Origin: JAHJDS01 sp964569795
Lineage (GTDB): Bacteria > Desulfobacterota > Desulfarculia > Desulfarculales > JAHJDS01
Reading direction: 5' to 3'
NCBI GenBank assembly: GCA_964569795.1
Contig: CAZMVB010000048.1
Coordinates: 1 to 20,941, forward strand
Length of the DNA: 20,941 bases
Shown here: positions 7,199-14,882 of the stretch, in pieces
How the letters are laid out: the number at the start of each line of letters is the position of its first letter
How positions within the stretch are numbered: position 1 is the first letter of the stretch
The notes under the pieces: model-generated
Database searches by the model: none
Told to the model about the DNA's origin: nothing
The model's input: the letters and a program-made list of their open reading frames with translations, nothing else
Translations under genes and position numbers: made by a program

Positions 7199-8266
7199 CT
7201 ATTTCTGGCCCCGACGGAAATCCACCATGGCCCGGTCCATGGCCTCGAGGTTGGCCAGCGGCGTTTCCGGGGCCATGCCGCCTGCTGATGACAGCAGGAA
7301 CCGTCCCCCTGGGGAGCCCGCTTCCAAGGCGGCCATGGATTGTTCGTAAACCTCGTCGGCCGTTCCCTTGGCCAATAGTTCGATCGGGTCGAGGTTGCCC
7401 ATGAGGGTCATTTTGTCTCCCAGGGCCGCCTTGGCCTCCGATATGGAGCCGCCGAAATGGAAGATGTCCACGTCGAGTCCGGCCAGGGCCGGCAGGTAGG
7501 GGATGGGGTACTCGTTGTGGTACAGGACCAGGGCGCCGGGAAACTCGGCCAGGACCTGGTTGGTGTAGGGCCGGATGAATTCCTCGAAGTGCTCCAGGCT
7601 GATCTGACCCGGCAGGTGATCGACGATGCACAACCGTTTCAGGGTTCCGTTGACCTCCTCTTGGGCCCGGTACCAGCGGATGCACCACTCGGTGGTCTTG
7701 GCCAGTAGTTCATGGATCACCCCGGGCTCCTCGAACAGGTTTATAAAGAATTCGGCCTGGCCCATCAGGACCGCCGCCAGCTCGCCGGGCCCGAAACTGG
7801 CCGCCGCGCCGTCAAGATAACCGTATTCTTCGATGTAACGGGGGTCCAGGTTGTCCCGGAAATAGCGGTAATCCTCCAGGGCCTGGGGTGCGTAACCGTC
7901 CTTGTGGGGGTCGGGAACCCTCAGGGCCGCCACATCGGCGGCCGCGGTGACGACAGGCTTGGCCATGGGCATGCCGCCGCCCGGGGGCCATTCCACGGGG
8001 CAGCCGAAGGCCGAGGGCTCGCCCAGGGCCCCGAAATCGGCCCAGATGCCCGGCAGGAGAATCGATTCCGGGAACCGGTCCTGCAACCAGAGCTGGATGC
8101 GCATCTTTTCCGCAGGGTCGAAATAATATTGGCGGATATCCATGCCGGCCAGTCCGGTGATGAAGGGGGCCATGCCCCAAATTGCAACCAGCACGTCATC
8201 CGTCCGCTCTCCCGTGACTATCTCGGCAAAGCGATCCCCAACCGTTGTGGACCGATGATTCCCCAT
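7199..8266 (-). CDS. Uroporphyrinogen decarboxylase-family (methyltransferase-like) protein
   Basis: A 355-residue UroD-fold protein of the broad family that includes corrinoid methyltransferases (MtaA/MtbA/CmuA-like) and O-demethylase parts. Family landmarks are the late GNLDP (residues 290-294), a preceding LGDKMTLM strand and a C-terminal segment matching the usual GCG-P-x-T region. In zinc-dependent members one expects His-x-Cys and a later Cys. Here the matching places read YHNE (H250, N251) and SAGGMAP (327-333), so the cysteine ligands appear absent. True UroD of heme synthesis is unlikely. It is 10 bp upstream of the rdhA-like gene and probably cotranscribed, suggesting a corrinoid-related or substrate-demethylating partner role, which is inference. 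Start: ATG 8266 with GGGGG upstream. Confidence 0.8.
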   Translation of the reverse strand: MGNHRSTTVGDRFAEIVTGERTDDVLVAIWGMAPFITGLAGMDIRQYYFDPAEKMRIQLWLQDRFPESILLPGIWADFGALGEPSAFGCPVEWPPGGGMPMAKPVVTAAADVAALRVPDPHKDGYAPQALEDYRYFRDNLDPRYIEEYGYLDGAAASFGPGELAAVLMGQAEFFINLFEEPGVIHELLAKTTEWCIRWYRAQEEVNGTLKRLCIVDHLPGQISLEHFEEFIRPYTNQVLAEFPGALVLYHNEYPIPYLPALAGLDVDIFHFGGSISEAKAALGDKMTLMGNLDPIELLAKGTADEVYEQSMAALEAGSPGGRFLLSSAGGMAPETPLANLEAMDRAMVDFRRGQK

Positions 8267-8348
8267 TGTTTTTGCCCCCGACCGTCAGCTCGTTTTTTTT
8301 TGGGAATAGCCGAAAATGCGCCCCGCCCCTTTGCCCTGAATTCAGTGG

Positions 8349-8699
8349 TCAAAACAAGTGGGGAAAGAAAATGTCAAAGGCCAGAACATCCTCCTCAATG
8401 TCGTGAGGCTGGTGTTTCACGCCGGCCGGAATGCGGATAAAGCTCCCGGGGAGCATGGTAAAATCTCCCACGCCTTCCACCCACATTTTTGACTTTCCTT
8501 CCAGTTGATAGACGATATCATCCTGCTCGTGCGTGTGGGCCGGAACCTCGATTCCGACCTTGGCCTTGACCATCACGATACTCAAATCGATATTGTCCTT
8601 CTCAAAGGTCAACAGTTTTTTGATCAAAAGTTCCCTAAAAACCGGGTGAGGTGTCCAGGGCAGTTCATTGACCTTGATATCGGTGATGTCGTTGGTCAC
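8349..8699 (-). CDS. Small single-domain cupin protein
   Basis: A 116-residue cupin (Cupin_2-like). The first motif reads PAHTHEQDDIVYQLEG, with two histidines and a downstream acidic residue that could bind a metal. The second motif reads PAGVKHQP. Such proteins can be dioxygenases, isomerases, sugar-binding or regulatory proteins, so the reaction cannot be told. The start is GTG at 8699, supported by AAAGGAG with a 7-nt gap. It sits 166 bp after the haloacid-dehalogenase-like gene and 82 bp before the UroD-family gene, inside the dehalogenase cluster. Confidence 0.85.
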   Translation of the reverse strand: MTNDITDIKVNELPWTPHPVFRELLIKKLLTFEKDNIDLSIVMVKAKVGIEVPAHTHEQDDIVYQLEGKSKMWVEGVGDFTMLPGSFIRIPAGVKHQPHDIEEDVLAFDIFFPHLF

Positions 8700-8865
8700 G
8701 ATTCAGCTCCTTTGATCGGTTCGCATCCGTTTGTGGCGCAAGGCCCGGGTGGAACCAACGGTGTGAATAACCATGGCGCCAGAATGTAGCAGGTTCGGCC
8801 TCGAAATTGAATTTTTTTCCAGAGCACACCGTGATTCCCGCCCCGTTCAGCTCGACCAGAGTCGG

Positions 8866-9573
8866 CTATCCACACAAGAGGTCCGCCAGGTCCGTGAAGT
8901 CCTTGGCCCTGACGTCGAATTCGTCCGGAGAGGCCAGCACCATGCCCGGAATATCCGGCTCATCGAGCTTGGGTTCCACATAGGCCGTGCGCAGGCCGGC
9001 CGCCTTGGCCGCCATCAGATCGGCAGGATGGGCGGCGACCATCATGACCTGTTCCGGCGCCAGACCGAGCAGACCGGCCCCCTTGAGGTAAACCTCCCGG
9101 TCCGGTTTATTGTGCCCCAAAAACTCGCAGGAAATGATTCCGTCCCAGGTGATCCCCGAGAATCGGGAGCAGTCCACCACAATGGCAAAGCTCAATACGG
9201 TCAGCACAATGAGCCGGTAGCGCCGGCGCAGTCGGGCCATGGCGGGCGGGAAATCAGTCCAGGCCTTGAGGCGGTGCCAGATCGTGGTCAGGTCGTCTCG
9301 ATCGGCGGGTGACAGTTTCAGGCTCGGGCAGTCCTCGGCGATGGGGTCCAGGGCCTTCCGCAGCATCCGGTCGGCGTTCATGAAGGGCAGTTCGCCCTCG
9401 CGAATGGCCTTGGCGACCTTGAACATGCCCACCCGCCAGTCAAGGGAAAACTGCTTTACGTCGATCCCCGCGCCCCGCTCCCTATCCAGAGCCGAGATTT
9501 CTTCCAGGATGGGCGTCTGCCAATCAAAAACCGTTCCCCCCACGTCGAAGGTCAAGGCCTGGATGTCGTTCAT
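8866..9573 (-). CDS. L-2-haloacid dehalogenase-like HAD hydrolase (type II)
   Basis: This 235-residue HAD-superfamily protein matches the L-2-haloacid dehalogenase layout, in which an aspartate attacks the halogen-bearing carbon and releases halide hydrolytically. The nucleophile D10 and T14 lie in FDVGGTVFDW. R47 in DWR matches the active-site arginine, and K156 and Y162 lie in NKPDREVY. D185 lies in AAHPADL. Two sites differ from well-studied L-DEX enzymes: the usual LSN is LTV (T125), and the SSNAWD segment is AAHPAD. The enzyme may act on an unusual substrate or a non-halogenated one. GGGGAGG precedes the ATG at 9573. It follows the FeS subunit by 43 bp. Confidence 0.82.
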   Translation of the reverse strand: MNDIQALTFDVGGTVFDWQTPILEEISALDRERGAGIDVKQFSLDWRVGMFKVAKAIREGELPFMNADRMLRKALDPIAEDCPSLKLSPADRDDLTTIWHRLKAWTDFPPAMARLRRRYRLIVLTVLSFAIVVDCSRFSGITWDGIISCEFLGHNKPDREVYLKGAGLLGLAPEQVMMVAAHPADLMAAKAAGLRTAYVEPKLDEPDIPGMVLASPDEFDVRAKDFTDLADLLCG

Positions 9574-9616
9574 GCCGTTCAGCCTCCCCTGTGCAATGGT
9601 TGGTTAACAAAGCCCC

Positions 9617-10252
9617 TCAACCGGAGTTGAGGACTTCGATGGCGTGCTTGCGGATATTGATGCCGTGAATGCAATAACACCCCTGGCAGTCGGCGCATCG
9701 GTCCACGCCCAGTTCGCGGGCCTGTCGGCGACGGTCGATCCGGTTGCGCGGGTCGAAATGAAGCTGGGCCAGCTTGACGAACATGAACGGACCGGCCAGC
9801 GGGTTTTTCTCGAAATCGTATTTATCGCAGACTGAGTTGCAGGCCAGACACTCCACGCACTGCAGGAGTTTGACCTGGGCTCCGGATTGCCGGATGATCT
9901 GCGGGTCCGACCGCTCCTCTGGTTCGGGGATGAAGATTTCCAGGTCACGCAGGGCCTCGAAAAACCGGACCCGGTCGATCACCAGGTCCCGGACCAGCGG
10001 CAAGCGCTTTAGCGGGCCGATCTTCATTCCGTTTTTGACCCCGGCGGTGCAGGCCATGGCCGGTTTCCCGTTCACCTCGACCGCGCACAGGCCGCACAGA
10101 TCCATCCGGCACCCGGATCTGAAGGCCAGGGTCGAATCCATGTTTTCATGGATGCAGGTCAGAATCGCCAGGACCGTGGCGCCCTCGATCTCGGGGACCG
10201 AGTATTCGGTCCACCCCGAATCCGACCGGCGAATGGAGACGCTGATCGTCAT
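9617..10252 (-). CDS. Succinate dehydrogenase/fumarate reductase-type iron-sulfur subunit
   Basis: A 211-residue SdhB/FrdB-like electron-transfer protein. The N-terminal ferredoxin domain holds the 2Fe-2S ligands C48-x4-C53-x2-C56-x11-C68. The C-terminal domain has C132-x2-C135-x2-C138-x3-C142. The final motif, normally C-x5-C-x3-C-P, reads C186, C189, C192, C194 followed by IHG, so the last Cys-Pro pair is replaced and extra cysteines appear. Cluster composition may differ. The frame is open to 10282, but the ATG at 10252 overlaps the flavoprotein stop as ATGA and has GGAGG 7 nt upstream. No membrane-anchor subunit (SdhC/D) is nearby, so the pair is probably soluble. Confidence 0.87.
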   Translation of the reverse strand: MTISVSIRRSDSGWTEYSVPEIEGATVLAILTCIHENMDSTLAFRSGCRMDLCGLCAVEVNGKPAMACTAGVKNGMKIGPLKRLPLVRDLVIDRVRFFEALRDLEIFIPEPEERSDPQIIRQSGAQVKLLQCVECLACNSVCDKYDFEKNPLAGPFMFVKLAQLHFDPRNRIDRRRQARELGVDRCADCQGCYCIHGINIRKHAIEVLNSG

Positions 10253-11928
10253 TGTCTCGCCTCCATGGGCCGCAGCCGACACCGGCCATCGTCCAGGTCC
10301 ACCACCATGTTCTTTGCCGGGTTCTGATCGTCCCGCTCGGGAAAGTCTGACCTGACGTGCGCCCCCCGAGACTCACGACGATCCAGGCTCGAGAGCGCCA
10401 TGGCCTCGGCCGTGGCCAGCATGTGCGGCAGTTCGATGGCGTCCAGGAGATCGAAATTGCATTCTTTCAAATCCGCCACCCGGAGGTCTTGGGAATCCTT
10501 CCTGATGGCTTCGATCCCGTCCAGGGCCTGTTGCAGACCGTCCGCGTCCCGGAGGGGCCCAATTTTGGCCCAGGTGAGTTGCCTGAGCCTTTTTTTCAAG
10601 TCAATCGGCCGGTGGGCGCCCTTGGCGCCTCGAAGCGAGCGCAATTTATCGACGGCCTCATGGGCGAGGCGCTCCTCGGTCAGGGCGCGCTGGCGGGCGT
10701 CCTCGGCGGCGGCCCGGCCGGCCCTTTTGCCGAAAACGAAGATCTCCGTGAGCGACGTGGAGCCCAGCCGGTCGCCGCCCATCACGCCGCCCTGGGCCTG
10801 CCCGCAGGCGTACAGGCCCGAAACCCGCGTGCGGCACCACTGGTCGGTCCTGATCCCGCCCATGTTGTAATGGGCCGTGGGCAGGACGTCCCAGGGCTCC
10901 TCGAAGGCGGCCGCCTTTTTGCCGTAGGCCCGGCGGATGTTTCCCAGGATGAAGGGCATCATTTCTTTTAGCGAATCGAGAAAGGCGCGACCTTGAGAGT
11001 GCTGCCGGTTAGGAGTCAGATCAAAGAGAATTCCACCGTGTTCCGTCGCCCCGCCCCGACTTATGGCGTCGATGACCACCCGGGCCGCCTGGGCCCTGGT
11101 CATGGACATGATATTTTCGCCGACCACCTCGCCCTGGTTGTTCAGCAACCGGCCGAAGGGCCCGGCGGTCACCGGCTCCCCGCAGGCGATACCCACCATG
11201 GAGGTCGGATGGGTGATGCCAAAGGGGATGAACTGAACCTGCTCCATGTCCACCAGTTCGACGCCGGCCATGAGCCCCAGGCCGTAGCTGTCACCCACGG
11301 TCGAAGGCGTACAGTCAGTATGCGGGTAGTAAAGATACCCTGCCCCGCCGGCGGCCAGGACAATGGACCTGGCCAACAAGGCTTGCGGCTCGCCGGTCAT
11401 GATCCCCACGGCCGCGGCCCCCACGACCTCCTGGTCCGCCACCAGCAATTCGAAGCAGACCGTCTCCTCGATCACCTGTATATCGGCCCGGGCGGCAGCC
11501 GCGCGCAGGGCGTGAGCCATGGAAACGCCTCGGGCCGGACTGCCCACGGTCCGCCTGGCCCGGTGACCGCTGAAGGGGAAGGGTTCTCTTTGAATGGCGC
11601 CCTCTTGATCCCTGGAAAAAATATGCCCGAAGCCCTCGAAGTTCAGGGCGCCGTTCATGGCTTCTCGAACCAGGACCTGGACCAGTTTCCGGTCATTCAG
11701 GTATTCCCCGCCCCGCAGCATGTCCTCGACGAAAGACTCCTCGGAATCCCCCAAGGAAGGGTCGGGCGAAATGGAGATGGATCCATTGGAGATCCGGGTG
11801 TTGCCATACCCGATGGGCTCTTTGGACACCAGGATAACGCTGGCGCCGGCTCGGGACGCCTCGACGGCCGCCATCACGCCGGCCCCCCCGGACCCAATGA
11901 CCAGCACGTCCGCCCTTCGCACGTCCAT
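10249..11928 (-). CDS. FAD-dependent fumarate reductase/succinate dehydrogenase-like flavoprotein subunit
   Basis: A 559-residue flavoprotein of the SdhA/FrdA/NadB superfamily. The FAD dinucleotide-binding motif GSGGAG is at residues 12-17. TAHYNMGG around H353, ACGQAQGGVMGGDRLGS and SRGAHVRSDFPERDD are family landmarks. The place where membrane SdhA/FrdA carry a flavin-linking histidine reads YGNTRISNG, so FAD is probably not covalently bound. It is the first gene of the minus-strand cluster, with AGGAGAGG ahead of the ATG at 11928, and is coupled by an ATGA overlap to the FeS subunit. It likely oxidises or reduces a dicarboxylate-like or enoate substrate, or feeds electrons to another enzyme. 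The actual substrate is unknown. Confidence 0.88.
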   Translation of the reverse strand: MDVRRADVLVIGSGGAGVMAAVEASRAGASVILVSKEPIGYGNTRISNGSISISPDPSLGDSEESFVEDMLRGGEYLNDRKLVQVLVREAMNGALNFEGFGHIFSRDQEGAIQREPFPFSGHRARRTVGSPARGVSMAHALRAAAARADIQVIEETVCFELLVADQEVVGAAAVGIMTGEPQALLARSIVLAAGGAGYLYYPHTDCTPSTVGDSYGLGLMAGVELVDMEQVQFIPFGITHPTSMVGIACGEPVTAGPFGRLLNNQGEVVGENIMSMTRAQAARVVIDAISRGGATEHGGILFDLTPNRQHSQGRAFLDSLKEMMPFILGNIRRAYGKKAAAFEEPWDVLPTAHYNMGGIRTDQWCRTRVSGLYACGQAQGGVMGGDRLGSTSLTEIFVFGKRAGRAAAEDARQRALTEERLAHEAVDKLRSLRGAKGAHRPIDLKKRLRQLTWAKIGPLRDADGLQQALDGIEAIRKDSQDLRVADLKECNFDLLDAIELPHMLATAEAMALSSLDRRESRGAHVRSDFPERDDQNPAKNMVVDLDDGRCRLRPMEARQ

Positions 11929-11974
11929 ATCATGCCTCTCCTGAAATCGATATCATCGGTCGCAGCCTATTCAG

Positions 11975-11985
11975 ACCGGTCCGGT
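11975..11985. promoter_or_regulatory. Short palindrome upstream of the flavoprotein gene
   Basis: ACCGG-T-CCGGT is a perfect 5-1-5 inverted repeat 43 bp upstream of the ATG at 11928 and could be an operator. I found no second exact copy in the gaps of this window, so its link to the GntR-type regulator is unproven. Confidence 0.2.
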
Positions 11986-12344
11986 GCTAGATGATAGATT
12001 CCCTCGTTCCTAAACAAACGTCATCCGGCTTCACTTTACGCGGGGTCTAATGATAACACCGGGGATTGTAGGCGTCTACGAAATCCCCTTACTCGAGGGA
12101 ATGTGAGGTCAATCCCGTTACACCCCTTATAAAGGCCTGCGGCTCCGGCTAGCTCAGTCGACTTTGTTCAACGTCAGCGAGAGTGTCACACGAGAGGCTG
12201 GAAAACGAAGTTAAAGGTCTTGACGTAAGGTCAGTTTTTTTTGGCTGTTCCTGGCGCAGTGGTCCAGGGAGGCATCAGGCCAGACTTAGCAGGCAAGACC
12301 GCCTCCGGGACCGGAGATCTGTAACTCTGATACCTGTGTGGCCT

Positions 12345-12558
12345 GAAGGTATGGGTGCGCTCTATTGACTTCGGCCTCTCGTTAAAAAGTCAATATTGGT
12401 CCACTCGATTAACGAACGACCTTTTTCGCGGCTGCAGTCCAGGCCGAGCCAGGCTGGCCGATCATATGATGAGGCTGACACGAGAGTTCCGGCCGGAGAG
12501 ATATAATTTGACTCTCGGCAAGGGCGATATCCGCCAAGGTATGTTCGGGATAACTGCG
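12345..12558 (+). repeat. Dispersed repeat, copy B
   Basis: This copy aligns over its length with copy A (146-365) in the same orientation, and its left part also with copy C. The core at 12420-12467 matches copy A at 46 of 48 positions. In an 84-nt alignable segment the hand-counted identity is about 75%. Most differences would change amino acids in the shared minus-strand frame, which argues against conserved coding. It lies in the gap between the two metabolic modules. Confidence 0.8.
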
Positions 12559-12583
12559 ATCCAAGGAACCAGCGGCCAGTTTG

Positions 12584-12615
12584 AATCCGGATGATCGGCC
12601 GCCGTGCTCCGGATT
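12584..12615. repeat. 8-bp inverted repeat
   Basis: AATCCGGA and TCCGGATT form perfect arms around a 16-nt loop, just past repeat copy B. No T-run follows on either strand, so it is not a standard terminator. Confidence 0.5.
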
Positions 12616-12786
12616 TGGTGACCGGTTTGGGCGGGTACCGGCCATGGTCCCCGATCGAGACTAAGTCACGATGTGCTCGGTTCAGACCGCGCCTTAGACC
12701 TTGAGGATGATCCCGTCTCAATGACTCCCAGGTTCATAAAGACAGACCTCAACATACCGTCATAACCCTTGTCCGTGAATATTTCC

Positions 12787-12815
12787 TTGACAAGCGCAAG
12801 TTCAATTGGTAACCC
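12787..12815 (+). promoter_or_regulatory. Weak candidate promoter for the TRAP genes
   Basis: A perfect TTGACA lies at 12787-12792, but the hexamer 17 nt downstream (TAACCC) is a poor -10. It is about 190 bp upstream of the TRAP permease start. I list it only because it is the one consensus -35 in the gap. Confidence 0.18.
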
Positions 12816-12998
12816 ATTATCCATTATCATTGGCTCCAGATGGCCGGAGGCAGGTAGCCATGACCGCTGAACTCATCACCGGGCCCACCACGTTCTCCGG
12901 CGTATCCATCGTTCGCCTCGCTGGCCTGCCGGCACTCACGGCCCTTTTTTCAACCCCCCCCAACCGCAACGCAGACTTGCCTTCAGTGGAGAATTGTC

Positions 12999-14867
12999 TT
13001 GAATCGTAGCCTCGGTTTCACCTTGGACCTGTTGTCCGTCGGTCTGGCCATCTTTGCCGTGATCGTGGCCGCCATCGGTGTCTTCGATATGGTGGTGGTC
13101 TCGGGGCTGACCGTGCTCTTGGCCCTGCTGGTCGGCTTTTTCCGCTTGGAGGTTGACAAGTCCCATAAATCCCCCAACCGCCTGCGCCTCGCCGTGCACG
13201 GCCTCATGGTCTTCGCTCTGGTTTACATCTTTTTGGCCTGGGGCCGGGTGATGTTCGAGCAGGAAGAGACCATCATCTCCATCGGCTGGTGGCAGGTCGT
13301 CTGGGCCTGGGCGGCCATCGCCCTGATCGGTTATCTGACCTACCGCTTCTTTGGCATTCCCCTGCTGGTTGTCCTGGTGTTATCGGCCGGCTATCTGCTG
13401 TTGCCCTCCTTCCTGGGAGGGGCTGGCGTGGGCTGGAAGCACGCCGTCGAGAATCTATGGTTTTCGACCGACGGGGTGTTCGGCCGCCCGGTGGAGGTGG
13501 TGAGCCGGACCGTCCTGATCTTCATCGTTTTCGGGGCGGTGCTGCAGCACTCTGGCGCGGGCGAGGTGTTACTGAGGATAGCCCTGTCCGTCACCGGTCG
13601 CTTTGCCGGCGGACCGGCTCACGCCGCCGTGGCGGCCTCGGCCCTGTTCGGCTCCCTATCCGGGACCGCCGTGGCCAACGTGGTTTCCACCGGGGTGTTC
13701 ACCATACCCATCATGAAGAAAATCGGTTTCAAACCCGCCTTCGCCGGCGCCGTGGAAGCGGCGGCTTCCACCGGGGGGCAGATCATGCCCCCGGTGATGG
13801 GTGTGGTGGCCTTTCTCATGGCCGATATCACGGGCATCCCCTACCTCAAAATCGTCGTTGCCGCCCTGATCCCCTCGATCATGTACTACACTTCCTTGTT
13901 CGTCGTGGTTTTCCTCGAGTCCAAAAGGCTGGGGATCGAGGCCTTGCCCAAAAATGAAAGGATCAGACTGACCCGCGACGACTTGGTAAAAAGCCTGGCC
14001 CTGGTTGTCCCCCTGGGCGTGATCGTCGCGGTTCTGGTCACCGGCCGCACCGCCCAGAACGCCGGCTTTTACGGCCTGGTCTGCGCTTTCGGGATTTGCC
14101 TGGTGCTGTTTCCCGGCTTCAGGCATCCGGCCAAATGGTGGCGCGCCCTGGTCGAGGCCGGCAAAACCAGTGCCATCCTGATGATCATCGTCAGCGCCGT
14201 CGGCTTTGTCATCGGGGTGCTCAACATGACCGGCATCGGCCTGATGTTCGCCGAGAAGGTTTTATCGGTGGCCTCCACCAATCTTTGGCTGGCCCTGGTC
14301 TTCGTCATGCTTTCCTGCCTGGTGATGGGTATGGGCGTGCCCACGGGCGCGGCATATCTGATGATCGCCATCGTCTTGGGTCCCGTCCTGCACAAGTTGG
14401 GGCTTTCCCTGATGGCGGCCCACCTGTTCGTGGTTTATTTCGGCGTTCTCAGCGTGGTCACCCCGCCGGTGGCCCTGGCGGCCTTTGCCGCCGCCCCCAT
14501 CGCCGGGGCCAATCCCCTGGAGACCGGGTACCACGCCACCCGCCTGGCCATCGCCGGTTTCATCATCCCCTACCTGTTTGTCTTTCATCCCTCCCTGTTG
14601 CTGGTCGTTGGTGACTTCAACTTGATCGGCCTGCTCTGGGTCCTGTTCATTTTCATATTGTCCACCTGGGGGATAGCCACCGGGGTGGGGGGCTGGGAAT
14701 GGAATAAATTGCCGCTGTGGCAACGCCCGACGCGGCTGTTGTCCGCGGTGTTGTTGATCATTCCGGGAGTACCTTCAGGACTGGTGGGAGCCGGACTGTT
14801 GGCGGGGTGCCTATTTTTGAATTGGCAGGCCATTCGTAGACGGCAACGTGTCTCAAGTCAGTCATAA
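12999..14867 (+). CDS. TRAP transporter fused permease (TAXI type)
   Basis: A 622-residue, very hydrophobic inner-membrane protein joining the small (DctQ-like) and large (DctM-like) TRAP subunits, as in TAXI-type TRAP systems. Typical DctM segments are visible: ALFGSLSGTAVANVVSTG, AAASTGGQIMPPVMG, and the later VMGMGVPTGAAY and VTPPVALAAF. These systems use an ion gradient, usually sodium, to import organic acids delivered by a periplasmic receptor. The TTG start at 12999 is supported by GGAG 7 nt upstream and gives a complete N-terminus (MNRSLGFTLDLLSVG). It is followed after 15 bp by its receptor gene. The substrate is unknown. Confidence 0.94.
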   Translation: MNRSLGFTLDLLSVGLAIFAVIVAAIGVFDMVVVSGLTVLLALLVGFFRLEVDKSHKSPNRLRLAVHGLMVFALVYIFLAWGRVMFEQEETIISIGWWQVVWAWAAIALIGYLTYRFFGIPLLVVLVLSAGYLLLPSFLGGAGVGWKHAVENLWFSTDGVFGRPVEVVSRTVLIFIVFGAVLQHSGAGEVLLRIALSVTGRFAGGPAHAAVAASALFGSLSGTAVANVVSTGVFTIPIMKKIGFKPAFAGAVEAAASTGGQIMPPVMGVVAFLMADITGIPYLKIVVAALIPSIMYYTSLFVVVFLESKRLGIEALPKNERIRLTRDDLVKSLALVVPLGVIVAVLVTGRTAQNAGFYGLVCAFGICLVLFPGFRHPAKWWRALVEAGKTSAILMIIVSAVGFVIGVLNMTGIGLMFAEKVLSVASTNLWLALVFVMLSCLVMGMGVPTGAAYLMIAIVLGPVLHKLGLSLMAAHLFVVYFGVLSVVTPPVALAAFAAAPIAGANPLETGYHATRLAIAGFIIPYLFVFHPSLLLVVGDFNLIGLLWVLFIFILSTWGIATGVGGWEWNKLPLWQRPTRLLSAVLLIIPGVPSGLVGAGLLAGCLFLNWQAIRRRQRVSSQS

Positions 14868-14882
14868 CAAGGAGGGGGAAAC

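Larger units (their letters stand above)
11929..12998. other. 1.07-kb gene-free gap between divergent modules
   Basis: This gap separates the minus-strand dehalogenase cluster from the plus-strand TRAP cluster and must hold both promoters. It includes a 5-1-5 palindrome, ACCGG-T-CCGGT at 11975-11985, 43 bp before the flavoprotein start. It also holds repeat copy B (12345-12558) and an inverted repeat, AATCCGGA (12584-12591) with TCCGGATT (12608-12615). The plus-strand frame 12806-13009 and minus-strand frames over copy B have no recognisable product. I see no intact gene. Confidence 0.65.

Noticed and set aside
10993..11994. Plus-strand frame of 333 codons opposite the flavoprotein gene
   Set aside because: Antisense shadow without recognisable features; the minus-strand frame has FAD and active-site motifs.
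12148..12166. tRNA-like CTAGCTCAGTCGACT resembling a D arm
   Set aside because: No acceptor, anticodon or T arm can be built around it, so it is a chance resemblance.
12806..13009. Small plus-strand frame ahead of the TRAP permease
   Set aside because: No family likeness and uncertain start; it runs into the TRAP start, whose GGAG-TTG context is better supported.
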